Part shown: positions 9,637 through 18,159 of the stretch, in pieces
Layout of the letters: every line of letters begins with the position of its first letter
How positions within the stretch are numbered: the stretch's first letter is position 1
NCBI RefSeq assembly: GCF_028282165.1
Contig: NZ_JANQIM010000044.1
Location: 1 to 64,000 of the forward strand
Direction of reading: 5' to 3'
DNA length: 64,000 nt
Origin: Winogradskyella sp.
GTDB lineage: Bacteria > Bacteroidota > Bacteroidia > Flavobacteriales > Flavobacteriaceae
Translations under genes and position numbers: made by a program
Notes under the pieces: generated by a model
Seen by the model: only the letters and a program-made list of their open reading frames with translations
Told to the model about the DNA's origin: nothing
The model's database searches: none

Positions 9637-10649
9637 TGGCCATAGAGAAAAACATTTCATTAAGACCTTACAACACTTTTGGCATTGATGCTAAAGCCAA
9701 GTCCTTTTGTGACATCACTACAATTGAGAACCTGAAACATAATTTAGCCGAATATGCCAACCAACCTTTTTTTGTGCTCGGAGGTGGAAGCAACATGCTA
9801 CTTACTAAAGACATTGAAGCACTAGTTTTACACATCAACCTAAAAGGCATAGAAGTCCTAGAAGAGACCGGAGACAAAGTCATAGTAAAAGCTATGGCTG
9901 GTGAAAATTGGCATGAGTTTGTACTATGGTGCCTTAAGCACAATTATGGCGGCGTGGAAAACCTTTCATTAATTCCAGGAAATGTAGGTACTGCTCCTAT
10001 TCAAAATATAGGAGCCTATGGTGTAGAACTAAAAGACATTTTTGTGAGCTGCGAAGCAGTACACATCCAAAGTCAAAATGTAAGAACCTTTACTGAAGAA
10101 GACTGTAAATTTGAGTATAGAGAGTCTGTATTCAAGCAAGAATTAAAAGGCCAATATATTATCACCAGTGTTAATTTTGAGCTAACAAAGACCAATCACA
10201 AGCTGAGTACGGATTATGGAGCCATAAAACAGCAACTAGAAAATCTAGACATTAAAGCTCCAACTATTCAGGATATTTCTGATGCTGTCATTGCCATAAG
10301 GCAGAGCAAATTACCTGATCCAAAAGAAATTGGCAATAGCGGTAGTTTCTTTAAAAATCCTGTTATTTCTATAGATCAATTCAAACAACTACAGGAAAAT
10401 TTTCCAGAAGTACCCTCTTATAAAGTTTCTGATAAAATGATAAAAGTACCTGCCGGTTGGCTTATTGAAAAGGCTGGCTTTAAAGGAAAGCGTTTTAATA
10501 ACTATGGTGTACATAATAAACAAGCTTTGGTTTTAGTTAACTATGGCAACGCAAAAGGAAGCGATATATACGAATTGGCATTATTAATTCAGAAAACGAT
10601 TAAAAGAATCTTTAATATCAGTATTGAGACTGAGGTAAACATTATATAA
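9636..10649 (+). CDS. murB: UDP-N-acetylenolpyruvoylglucosamine reductase
   Basis: MurB reduces UDP-GlcNAc-enolpyruvate to UDP-MurNAc with NADPH and bound FAD in peptidoglycan precursor synthesis. The 337-residue length fits the E. coli-type (type I) enzyme. Visible motifs are the FAD-binding LGGGSNMLL, the LSLIPGNVGTAPIQNIGAYG block, the catalytic serine region GNSGSFFKNP and WLIEKAGFKGKR. The C-terminal glutamate-containing ETEVNII is also typical. The ATG shares its A with the upstream stop codon. Confidence 0.96.
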   Translation: MAIEKNISLRPYNTFGIDAKAKSFCDITTIENLKHNLAEYANQPFFVLGGGSNMLLTKDIEALVLHINLKGIEVLEETGDKVIVKAMAGENWHEFVLWCLKHNYGGVENLSLIPGNVGTAPIQNIGAYGVELKDIFVSCEAVHIQSQNVRTFTEEDCKFEYRESVFKQELKGQYIITSVNFELTKTNHKLSTDYGAIKQQLENLDIKAPTIQDISDAVIAIRQSKLPDPKEIGNSGSFFKNPVISIDQFKQLQENFPEVPSYKVSDKMIKVPAGWLIEKAGFKGKRFNNYGVHNKQALVLVNYGNAKGSDIYELALLIQKTIKRIFNISIETEVNII

Positions 10650-10737
10650 AACAAAAACACAATTTGTATTTAAGTATATTTACCCGTGAAAATCCTCTTT
10701 TGGATAACTAAAAAAATCTAATAAACGATTTTAAATT

Positions 10738-11271
10738 TTGAGCATAACACCAACAGAGCAAAAAATAATTGATTTACTTGGAAAAGGTGATAAACGCGCT
10801 TTAAGTCTACTGTACGAAAACTATTCTAACAGTCTTTATGGTGTCATTCTAAAAATAACCATAAATGAAGAGATAGCAGAAGATGCACTGCAAGAAACCT
10901 TTATTAAAGTTTGGAAAAATGCCCACAAGTACGATCCTAGCAAAGCAAAATTATTTACTTGGCTGTTTCGAATAGCTCGAAACACAGCAATCGATAAATT
11001 ACGCAGTTTTAACAATCGTTTTCAGAAAGAAGTCCAAATCGACACTTCTAACGTATATATCTTACCATCAAGTAATTTAAACCAAGATGTTTTGGACATT
11101 AAAGAGCATGTTGGTCGGCTTGAAGAAAAGTACCAAATTGTGCTTAATGCCTTGTTCTTTCAAGGTATGACACAGCAAGAAGCAAGCGATGAACTAAATA
11201 TTCCTCTTGGTACCATAAAGTCGAGATTAAAAATAGGATTGCGAGAACTTAAAAAAGTTTATAATCCATAA
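10738..11271 (+). CDS. ECF-type RNA polymerase sigma factor
   Basis: The 177-residue protein has the two-domain ECF layout: region 2 (DALQETFIKVWKNAHKYD, then FTWLFRIARNTAIDKLR) and region 4 helix-turn-helix (MTQQEASDELNIPLGTIKSRLKIGLRELKK). The start is a TTG: there is an in-frame stop two codons upstream (10732) and no ATG before mid-protein. The next gene encodes a membrane anti-sigma factor 10 bases downstream, so the pair is a regulated sigma/anti-sigma module of the SigK/RskA type. The signal sensed is not evident. Confidence 0.93.
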   Translation: MSITPTEQKIIDLLGKGDKRALSLLYENYSNSLYGVILKITINEEIAEDALQETFIKVWKNAHKYDPSKAKLFTWLFRIARNTAIDKLRSFNNRFQKEVQIDTSNVYILPSSNLNQDVLDIKEHVGRLEEKYQIVLNALFFQGMTQQEASDELNIPLGTIKSRLKIGLRELKKVYNP

Positions 11272-11281
11272 AGCAAATCAT

Positions 11282-12076
11282 ATGGAAACAAAATTACATA
11301 GCTTCTTAAATTCTAACTTACTGAATAAATATTTAGTAGGTGAGACTTCCTATGAAGAAACCAAGGAAGTAGAATTTTTTATCAATAATTACCCTGAGGC
11401 CGCAGAGGCTTACGAAAAACTTCAAAAAAACTTAGAGCTTATTGCCAAGGCCGGTGCAGTCGATGTTCCTAAACATATATTAGGAAATATCCTAAATGCC
11501 TTAGAAGACACTAGTGACACTAAAGTTATACAGCTGGTTCAAAACAAAAAAACATCCTGGTACAGTATTGCTGCAACTGCTGCTGCTGTGTTGTTTGCAG
11601 TAACAACATTCTTCTTATATCAGAAAAATCAAAATTTAATTGACGAAAACAACGTTGTTGTTGAGGAGATTTTTGATTTAAGAAGTGATATAGAGAAAAA
11701 CAATGCAAAGTTAACAGAGCTATCTATAGAGCTCAATAAGCTAAATAGCCCTGACGCCAGAAAATATATAATTAACGGCAACGAACGTGCTAAAGACTTA
11801 AAAACCGTCGCTTATATCAATCCTGTTGAAAAAACATCGATGATAGATGTCATTAAACTACCTCAACTACCCGAAGACCAGCATTATCAAATTTGGGCCG
11901 AATTACAAGACAGAATGGTTAACTTGGGTATTTTAGACGAATCAGACCGTAAGCTAACACCAATTCCTTACATGGAAGATGCTTTAGCTTTGAGTATTAA
12001 AATAGGCAAAGATGGTGACGATACTAACACGAACAATACAGAAGTTGCTGAAATTTCGTTAAAAGATAATGATTAA
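11282..12076 (+). CDS. Membrane anti-sigma factor (RskA-like)
   Basis: The 264-residue protein begins with a cytoplasmic anti-sigma-like part (NKYLVGETSYEETKEVEFFINNYPEAAEAYE), crosses the membrane once at about residues 93-112 (YSIAATAAAVLFAVTTFFLY) and continues with a coiled coil. Its extracytoplasmic RskA-like C-terminal domain (PQLPEDQHYQIWAELQDRMVNLGILDE) is what marks the anti-sigma-K family. It should hold the sigma factor encoded 10 bases upstream at the membrane. A terminator follows the stop. Confidence 0.88.
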   Translation: METKLHSFLNSNLLNKYLVGETSYEETKEVEFFINNYPEAAEAYEKLQKNLELIAKAGAVDVPKHILGNILNALEDTSDTKVIQLVQNKKTSWYSIAATAAAVLFAVTTFFLYQKNQNLIDENNVVVEEIFDLRSDIEKNNAKLTELSIELNKLNSPDARKYIINGNERAKDLKTVAYINPVEKTSMIDVIKLPQLPEDQHYQIWAELQDRMVNLGILDESDRKLTPIPYMEDALALSIKIGKDGDDTNTNNTEVAEISLKDND

Positions 12077-12095
12077 TGTTTCTTTCAATAATAAG

Positions 12096-12125
12096 AAAAA
12101 GGCACTTAGTTAAGTGCCTTTTTTT
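12096..12125 (+). terminator. Terminator after the sigma/anti-sigma pair
   Basis: An inverted repeat AAAAAGGCACTT/AAGTGCCTTTTT with a small loop ends in a long T-run. It starts 20 bases after the anti-sigma stop codon. Confidence 0.92.
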
Positions 12126-12149
12126 ATTTTTTCATTTGTAGAACTCGTT

Positions 12150-12213
12150 GTGCATTTTAATGAAATTCGTATTCTCGATACAAATTTTACTCATTTACAA
12201 TCGTAAAATGCAC
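12150..12213. repeat. Inverted repeat with alternative pairing between convergent genes
   Basis: GTGCATTTTA (12150-12159) is the reverse complement of TAAAATGCAC (12204-12213). An internal ATTTTAC (12184-12190) could instead pair with GTAAAAT (12203-12209). This lies in the 191-base convergent gap between the anti-sigma and aqpZ genes, which otherwise holds no gene. It may be the 3' structure of the aqpZ transcript. Confidence 0.4.
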
Positions 12214-12267
12214 TCAAATTGACATTAAATATTAGTTTTTGAATCAAAATATAAAGCGGTTTATAAA

Positions 12268-12954
12268 TTACTCTTTTTCAAAGAAAGCCTTGTGGATAAT
12301 TCCACCTAAAATTGCACCTGCTATAGGAGCCACCCAAAATAACCATACCTGAGACATATAAGCGCCATCAGCAAAAATAGCCTGGCTTAATGATCTTGCA
12401 GGATTAACCGAGGTATTTGTAATAGGAATACTAATTAAGTGGATTAAAGTCAATGCCAAACCTATAGCAATAGGAGCAAATCCTTTAGGTGCTCTGGCAT
12501 TAGTACTTCCTAAAATGACCAGTAAGAAAAATGCAGTTAGAATAACTTCCGCGATAAGCGCAGACATCATACTGTAACCATCAGGAGAAAGCTCTCCATA
12601 GCCATTGGCTGCAAAACCTCCTACGGTTTCAAATCCAGATTTTCCAGAGACAATGGCCCAAAGTGCCAAAGCCGCCACTATCGCACCAATGACTTGGGCT
12701 AAAATATAGCCGATTAAATCCTTAGCTTCAAATTTTCCACCAGCCCAAAGACCAATGGATACTGCAGGATTAAAATGACCCCCAGAAATATGCCCAACAG
12801 CATAAGCCATGGTTAATACCGTTAAACCAAAAGCCAATGCAACACCTACAAAACCTATGCCTAAATCTGGAATTCCAGCAGCAAATATAGCGCTACCACA
12901 ACCACCAAATACAAGCCAAAACGTTCCAAAAAATTCAGCAAATAATTTTTTCAT
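12268..12954 (-). CDS. aqpZ: Aquaporin Z, water channel
   Basis: The 228-residue MIP-family protein has six predicted membrane helices and two half-helix NPA motifs (N62-P-A and N184-P-A-R187). The selectivity filter reads as Phe42, His172, Thr181 and Arg187, matching the F/H/T/R set of water-selective AqpZ rather than the glycerol facilitators. It transports water across the inner membrane in osmotic adjustment. The gene is monocistronic and divergent from the small Cys protein gene at 13089. Confidence 0.95.
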   Translation of the reverse strand: MKKLFAEFFGTFWLVFGGCGSAIFAAGIPDLGIGFVGVALAFGLTVLTMAYAVGHISGGHFNPAVSIGLWAGGKFEAKDLIGYILAQVIGAIVAALALWAIVSGKSGFETVGGFAANGYGELSPDGYSMMSALIAEVILTAFFLLVILGSTNARAPKGFAPIAIGLALTLIHLISIPITNTSVNPARSLSQAIFADGAYMSQVWLFWVAPIAGAILGGIIHKAFFEKE

Positions 12955-13060
12955 AATCGATAATTAATTAGTTAGTTAATAAATGTTTTATAATAATGTG
13001 ACACAACACTTAAGCATTAAGTCACAAGAGTTTTAGGGCAAGAAATAAATGTAAAAACAT

Positions 13061-13068
13061 TATCTTTG
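13061..13068 (+). promoter_or_regulatory. Bacteroidota -7 box upstream of the small Cys protein
   Basis: TATCTTTG matches TAnnTTTG and lies 20 bases before the ATG at 13089. No clear TTG is seen at -33. Confidence 0.5.
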
Positions 13069-13088
13069 CATTAAATTTAAGGATAAAT

Positions 13089-13292
13089 ATGAAATTATTA
13101 CTTCTTACCCTAGGAATGTTAGCATTGGCCATCGCGGGAATTACCATTAAGCTTTGGGCAAAAAAAGATGGTGAATTTGCCGGTACTTGTGCTAGCCAAA
13201 ACCCAATGCTCAATAGAGAGGGAGAAGCTTGCGGTTTTTGCGGAAAAACTCCAGATCAATTTAAAGACTGCAAAGAACCTCAACATTCATAG
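13089..13292 (+). CDS. Small membrane-anchored protein with four cysteines
   Basis: The 67-residue product has an N-terminal membrane helix or uncleaved signal (MKLLLLTLGMLALAIAGITI) and a short polar tail with C34, C48, C51 and C61; C48-x-x-C51 lies in a GEACGFCGK context. The cysteine spacing suggests a metal site or thiol/disulfide role, but I do not recognise a characterised family. It is 7 bases upstream of the glycosyltransferase gene and shares its promoter. Confidence 0.75.
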   Translation: MKLLLLTLGMLALAIAGITIKLWAKKDGEFAGTCASQNPMLNREGEACGFCGKTPDQFKDCKEPQHS

Positions 13293-13299
13293 GTCTTAA

Positions 13300-14412
13300 A
13301 TGAACTTTACAGCAATACTCTTTTTTGCTTTTGTAGTTATTGTTGGCATTCAAATTATTTACTACCTCGCTTTTCTTTTTTCTTTTTCTATTAAGTCTGA
13401 AGACATACGATTAAAGAAACATTTTCCTATTTCTGTTATTATATGCGCTAAGAACGAAGCCCAGAATTTAGAAAATAACATTCCTCTAATCCTAGAACAA
13501 GCGTATGCAGACTTCGAACTGGTCTTAATCAATGATGGCTCGTCTGATGATACCTTGGAAGTGATGAAACGGTTTGAAGCTAAAAATAAGACTATAAAAA
13601 TTGTAGACGTAAAGACCAATGAAACCTTTTGGGGAAACAAAAAATATGCGCTAACACTAGGAATTAAAGCATCCAAAAATGATTTTTTAGTATTTACCGA
13701 TGCTGACTGTAGACCTAATTCAAACAAATGGCTAGCACATATGAGCAGTAAGTTTTCTAACGAGAAAGCTATTGTTTTGGGTTACGGAGCCTATGCTAAA
13801 AAGCGATTTTCTTTTTTAAACCAATTAATTCGTTTTGAAACTGTATTTACTGCTTTACAATACTTTTCTTATGCAAAACTAGGTTTACCTTACATGGGAG
13901 TGGGCAGAAATATGGCGTATAGAAAAGAGGTTTTTTTCAATAATAATGGCTTTAATGGACATATGGCTATAAAATCTGGTGATGACGATTTATTTATCAA
14001 TGAAGTCGCAAATCGTTCGAATACAGAAATCTGTTTTGCTATAGAGAGCTTTACCATATCAGAACCCAAAACATCCTACAAGGATTGGATTTTACAAAAG
14101 CGTAGGCATGTGAGTACAGCTAAATTCTACAAAACCAAGCATCAATTGCTACTAGGTTTATTTTATGTTTCACAACTTTTATTTTGGGCTTTAGGCTTTC
14201 TACTTCTTATAATTGGTTATGATTGGCGGTGGGTAGCAGCGCTTATTGTACTGCGCTTTGTAGCACAACTATTGAGTTTTGGTTTTACTGCAAGGAAGCT
14301 CAATGACGTTAATCTTATCTTTTTAGCTCCTTTTCTGGAATTGTTTTTAATTAGTACGCAATTAAGTATCTTTATTGCTAATCTAATATCTACACCAAAG
14401 CATTGGAAATAA
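13300..14412 (+). CDS. Membrane-associated family 2 glycosyltransferase
   Basis: The 370-residue protein has an N-terminal membrane helix and a GT2 catalytic domain with the nucleotide-binding ICAKNEAQNLE, the INDGSSDDT motif and the DxD-type TDADCRPN; a QKRRHVSTA segment stands where processive enzymes have QxxRW. Two or three C-terminal helices complete the topology. It probably transfers a sugar to a lipid or polysaccharide at the inner membrane; the acceptor is unknown. It forms a tight cluster with the upstream small Cys protein and the downstream sigma factor and transporter. Confidence 0.88.
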   Translation: MNFTAILFFAFVVIVGIQIIYYLAFLFSFSIKSEDIRLKKHFPISVIICAKNEAQNLENNIPLILEQAYADFELVLINDGSSDDTLEVMKRFEAKNKTIKIVDVKTNETFWGNKKYALTLGIKASKNDFLVFTDADCRPNSNKWLAHMSSKFSNEKAIVLGYGAYAKKRFSFLNQLIRFETVFTALQYFSYAKLGLPYMGVGRNMAYRKEVFFNNNGFNGHMAIKSGDDDLFINEVANRSNTEICFAIESFTISEPKTSYKDWILQKRRHVSTAKFYKTKHQLLLGLFYVSQLLFWALGFLLLIIGYDWRWVAALIVLRFVAQLLSFGFTARKLNDVNLIFLAPFLELFLISTQLSIFIANLISTPKHWK

Positions 14413-14948
14413 AAGACGTAATTAACAAAGCCAAACAAAATGACCAGATTGCGTTCAATTTTCTCTTAGATACATTCTGGAATGACGTGTATGCCTTTCA
14501 ATTAAAACGTACACAAAATGAAAATGATGCCGAGGATATTACCATTCAAACCTTTTCAAAGGCTTTTGATAAAATCAGCACCTATAATGAAGATTATAAT
14601 TTTAAAACTTGGCTGATTACCATATCAAGAAATATTCATATTGATTTAGTTAGAAAACAGAAAAAAACAATTCGTAACACCTCTAAGGATAACGAAGATA
14701 GTTATCTCGAAATCATTGATGACTCTCCTACTCCTGAAGATAAAATTATCACAGAACAGAATCTTGCAAAACTACTTAGAGACATAAAAAAGTTGAAACC
14801 ACATTACCAAGAGGTGATTAATCTAAGGTACTTTCAAGAATTTAGTTATAAAGAAATATCAGACGAGCTAAATGAACCTATAAATAATGTTAAGGTGAAA
14901 TTGTTAAGAGCAAAAAAGCTTTTAGCTGCTATTATCACCAAAGTATAA
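14403..14948 (+). CDS. ECF-family RNA polymerase sigma factor
   Basis: The 181-residue protein has sigma region 2 (DAEDITIQTFSKAFDKI, then FKTWLITISRNIHIDLVRKQKK) and region 4 (YQEVINLRYFQEFSYKEISDEL, then NNVKVKLLRAKKLL). It must start at the TTG at 14403, inside the last codons of the glycosyltransferase gene (10-base overlap), because the frame has no ATG. There is no anti-sigma gene beside it; instead the transporter gene overlaps its stop by one base. The target regulon is unknown. Confidence 0.9.
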   Translation: MEIKDVINKAKQNDQIAFNFLLDTFWNDVYAFQLKRTQNENDAEDITIQTFSKAFDKISTYNEDYNFKTWLITISRNIHIDLVRKQKKTIRNTSKDNEDSYLEIIDDSPTPEDKIITEQNLAKLLRDIKKLKPHYQEVINLRYFQEFSYKEISDELNEPINNVKVKLLRAKKLLAAIITKV

Positions 14949-16192
14949 TGCTCGCTCTACTAAAAAAATTAGGCCCAGGTTTATTGTTTGCCGGTGCGGC
15001 AATCGGCGTATCGCATTTAGTGCAGTCCACTAGAGCCGGTGCCGATTTTGGTTTGGGTTTGCTATGGGCTTTGTTATTGGTAAACCTTTTCAAGTATCCC
15101 TTTTTTCAATTTGGCCCAAGATATGCTTCAGCTACAGGCGAAACCTTATTGGAAGGCTATCGTAAATTGGGAAGGGGCATTTTAATAGTTTACTTCATCC
15201 TTAACCTAGCGGTCATGTTTACCATTCAAACCGCAGTAACCATAGTTACCGCAGGTTTGGCTAACTCATTTTTTGGAGATATTAGCTTTTTAAATTTTGG
15301 TATTGAGAGTATAAGCAGTGTAGAAATTTGGACTATTATCATACTTTGTCTATGTCTATTCATTCTTTTTTTGGGAAAGTATAGCACATTAGACAAACTC
15401 ATTAAAGTTATAATCATAATTCTCACCATTAGTACTTTAGTAGCTGTTTATTTTGCATTTACAGAATTTGATGCTCCCCTTACCTATACTCAAATATTTC
15501 CCGATAGTAAAGTAGAGATTGTTTTTCTGATTGCTTTTATGGGCTGGATGCCTGCACCACTAGACATATCTGTATGGCATTCTATTTGGGCTATAGAAAA
15601 GAAAAATGATGAAGCTACATTTTCGCCACAAAATGCCTTGCTCGATTTTAATATAGGATACATAGGAGCAATCATCTTAGGCATTGCATTTATGTGTTTA
15701 GGCTATTTTGTAATGTTCAATACTGGAGAAACCTTTAGTAATAAAGCTGCCATATTTTCAAATCAATTAATAGATTTATACACCAAAAGTTTAGGTAATT
15801 GGGCATATATTATTATCGGTATTGCTGCTTTCACAACAATGTTTAGTACTACGATAACCACTTTAGATGCCTCACCAAGGGTCATGTCAAAAACTTTGGA
15901 AATTTTATTGAATAAAACCTACAAAAACGGTTATTTATCTTGGATTTTAATCCTAACCATAGGCACCATTATCATCTTTTTTGCCTTTGCTTCAGAAATG
16001 GGGCTACTGATTAAAATAGCAACAATTCTATCTTTTGTTACCGCACCCTTTTATGCTATTATCAATTATAGATTAATTTCCAGTAAATACACTCCTAAGA
16101 TCTGGAGACCTAATTTAGCCCTCCATATTTTATCCTGGGCTGGAATACTATTCTTAATAAGTTTTAGTGTTTGGTACCTAAGTATATTATAA
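14948..16192 (+). CDS. Nramp-related membrane transporter lacking the canonical metal-binding motifs
   Basis: The 414-residue protein has about eleven hydrophobic helices and overall Nramp (LeuT-fold) similarity, starting with the family's LGPGLLFAG. In transmembrane helix 1, where metal transporters have DPGN, it reads A18-I-G-V-S-H-L-V-Q. In helix 6, where they have a MPHN-type motif, it reads M201-P-A-P-L-D-I-S. The Asp and Asn ligands for Mn2+/Fe2+ are therefore absent, so manganese transport should not be assumed. It overlaps the sigma factor gene by one base. Confidence 0.82.
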   Translation: MLALLKKLGPGLLFAGAAIGVSHLVQSTRAGADFGLGLLWALLLVNLFKYPFFQFGPRYASATGETLLEGYRKLGRGILIVYFILNLAVMFTIQTAVTIVTAGLANSFFGDISFLNFGIESISSVEIWTIIILCLCLFILFLGKYSTLDKLIKVIIIILTISTLVAVYFAFTEFDAPLTYTQIFPDSKVEIVFLIAFMGWMPAPLDISVWHSIWAIEKKNDEATFSPQNALLDFNIGYIGAIILGIAFMCLGYFVMFNTGETFSNKAAIFSNQLIDLYTKSLGNWAYIIIGIAAFTTMFSTTITTLDASPRVMSKTLEILLNKTYKNGYLSWILILTIGTIIIFFAFASEMGLLIKIATILSFVTAPFYAIINYRLISSKYTPKIWRPNLALHILSWAGILFLISFSVWYLSIL

Positions 16193-16213
16193 AAATTTTA
16201 ATTAATTACTTCG

Positions 16214-16221
16214 TATCTTTG
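16214..16221 (+). promoter_or_regulatory. Bacteroidota -7 box upstream of lipA
   Basis: TATCTTTG matches TAnnTTTG, 20 bases before the lipA ATG at 16242. No TTG is visible at -33. Confidence 0.5.
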
Positions 16222-16241
16222 CTTACTGAAAAAGAAAATGA

Positions 16242-17114
16242 ATGGAATCTAAAGTCGCTTCAAATATTTTACCAGAACGAAAACCAAAATGGTTACGCGT
16301 TAAGTTACCCACAGGTAAAAAATACACAGAACTCAGAAGTCTTGTAGATAAATACAAACTGAATACCATTTGTACCTCGGGAAGCTGTCCTAATATGGGT
16401 GAGTGTTGGGGAGAAGGTACAGCTACATTTATGATATTGGGAAATATCTGCACACGTTCTTGTGGCTTTTGTGGTGTTAAAACGGGACGTCCAGAAACTG
16501 TAGATTGGGATGAACCCGAGAAAGTAGCGCGTTCTATTAAAATAATGCAAATAAAACATGCGGTTTTAACGAGCGTGGATAGAGACGACCTTAAGGATAT
16601 GGGTAGTATCATGTGGGCAGAAACCGTCAAGGCGGTCCGCAGAATGAATCCTGAAACGACTCTCGAAACGTTAATTCCAGATTTTCAAGGCGTAGAAAAG
16701 CATATCGATAGGATTATAGATGTTGCACCAGAAGTGGTATCCCATAACATTGAAACCGTAAGACGATTAACACGCGAAGTTCGGATTCAGGCCAAATACG
16801 ATCGTAGTATGGGCGTTTTAAAATATTTAAAGCAGCAAGGACAACGAAGAACAAAATCTGGTATTATGCTCGGCCTTGGCGAAGCACGTGAAGAAGTTAT
16901 ACAGACACTTCACGATTTAAGAGAAAATGATGTAGATGTAGTAACGATTGGCCAATATCTTCAACCTAGTAAAAAACACCTACCTGTAAAACGTTTTATC
17001 AATCCTGACGAATTTGACGAATACAAGGCTATAGGTTTAGAACTTGGTTTTAGACACGTAGAAAGTAGTGCTCTTGTAAGATCATCCTACAAAGCACAAA
17101 AACACATTAATTAA
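16242..17114 (+). CDS. lipA: Lipoyl synthase
   Basis: The 290-residue radical SAM enzyme inserts two sulfurs into protein-bound octanoyl groups to make lipoyl cofactors of pyruvate and 2-oxoglutarate dehydrogenases. The auxiliary cluster ligands are C44, C49 and C55 (C-x4-C-x5-C) and the radical SAM cluster ligands are C70, C74 and C77 (C-x3-C-x2-C). The C-terminal RSSY motif is present (VRSSYKA). It overlaps the following gap gene by one base. Confidence 0.98.
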   Translation: MESKVASNILPERKPKWLRVKLPTGKKYTELRSLVDKYKLNTICTSGSCPNMGECWGEGTATFMILGNICTRSCGFCGVKTGRPETVDWDEPEKVARSIKIMQIKHAVLTSVDRDDLKDMGSIMWAETVKAVRRMNPETTLETLIPDFQGVEKHIDRIIDVAPEVVSHNIETVRRLTREVRIQAKYDRSMGVLKYLKQQGQRRTKSGIMLGLGEAREEVIQTLHDLRENDVDVVTIGQYLQPSKKHLPVKRFINPDEFDEYKAIGLELGFRHVESSALVRSSYKAQKHIN

Positions 17115-18130
17115 TGATTAAGGTTGCCATCAACGGATTTGGTAGAATTGGTCGTCGTATATTTAGGTTAGCACTTCAACATCCTCAAATAAAAATAGTC
17201 GCCATAAATGATTTGGCAGATGCTAAGACCCTAAGCCATCTATTAAAGTATGATAGTATCCATGGTATTTTAAACCATAATGTTTCTTATAATGAGCACT
17301 ATATTATAGTAGGTGATGTAAGCATCCCATTATACAATCAAACACATCCAAAATCAATTCATTGGAACAGCGTTGCACCAGATTTTGTTATTGAGTCCAC
17401 CGGAAAATTCAAAACTAGGACAGAACTTCAGTACCATATCACTAATGGTGCAAAGCAGGTTATCTTATCAGTTCCACCTGTGGAAGAACATATAAAAACT
17501 ATTGTATTAGGTGTTAATGATGGTAGTATTGATGGCAGAGAAGCGATTATATCTAACGCATCCTGTACTACCAACAATGCTGCACCAATGATGGCCTTAA
17601 TTAAGGAGCATTTTGGCATTAAACAAGCCTATATTACAACCGTTCATTCCTATACCACTGACCAAAGCCTACACGATCAACCGCATAGAGACTTAAGACG
17701 TGCCAGAGCCGCAAGTCAATCCATCGTACCAACAACTACAGGAGCAGCAAAAGCTTTAACCAAGATTTTCCCAGACCTATCCGATGTTATCGGTGGCTGT
17801 GGCATAAGAGTACCTGTGGCCAATGGTTCATTAACGGATATCACAATTAATGTGGAAAGAAATACTACCATTGAAGAAGTTAACAATATCTTTAAAGCAG
17901 CTTCAACTTCTCATTTAAAGGGTATTTTAGAATATACTGAAGATCCTATAGTGTCCATTGATATTGTGGGAAATCCCCATTCATGCATTTTCGATTCTCA
18001 AATGACCTCCGTTATCGGAAACATGGTAAAAATAGTAGGCTGGTACGATAATGAAACCGGTTATAGTTCAAGAATTTTAGATTTAATTTGCAATTTATCG
18101 GATAAAAAAGCACTTTTGTCGAATAAATAA
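17114..18130 (+). CDS. gap: Glyceraldehyde-3-phosphate dehydrogenase
   Basis: The 338-residue enzyme has the N-terminal NAD-binding INGFGRIGRR, the adenosine-contacting INDLAD, the catalytic C151 in SNASCTTN and the C-terminal WYDNETGYS. It interconverts glyceraldehyde-3-phosphate and 1,3-bisphosphoglycerate. A second, main glycolytic gap elsewhere is possible; the lipA-gap one-base overlap suggests this copy is co-expressed with lipoate synthesis. Whether it prefers NAD or NADP cannot be read with certainty, although Asp33 favours NAD. Confidence 0.95.
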   Translation: MIKVAINGFGRIGRRIFRLALQHPQIKIVAINDLADAKTLSHLLKYDSIHGILNHNVSYNEHYIIVGDVSIPLYNQTHPKSIHWNSVAPDFVIESTGKFKTRTELQYHITNGAKQVILSVPPVEEHIKTIVLGVNDGSIDGREAIISNASCTTNNAAPMMALIKEHFGIKQAYITTVHSYTTDQSLHDQPHRDLRRARAASQSIVPTTTGAAKALTKIFPDLSDVIGGCGIRVPVANGSLTDITINVERNTTIEEVNNIFKAASTSHLKGILEYTEDPIVSIDIVGNPHSCIFDSQMTSVIGNMVKIVGWYDNETGYSSRILDLICNLSDKKALLSNK

Positions 18131-18131
18131 T

Positions 18132-18139
18132 TATATTTG
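18132..18139 (+). promoter_or_regulatory. Bacteroidota -7 box upstream of the hybrid kinase
   Basis: TATATTTG matches TAnnTTTG and starts one base after the gap stop codon, 20 bases before the kinase ATG. A TTTG at 18115-18118 is closer than the usual 19-base spacing. Confidence 0.45.
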
Positions 18140-18159
18140 TTCCAATAAAGTGAGCTGAA

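Noticed and set aside
14948-16192. Annotation as a manganese transporter MntH
   Set aside because: The DPGN and MPH metal ligands are absent, so the specific name would mislead.
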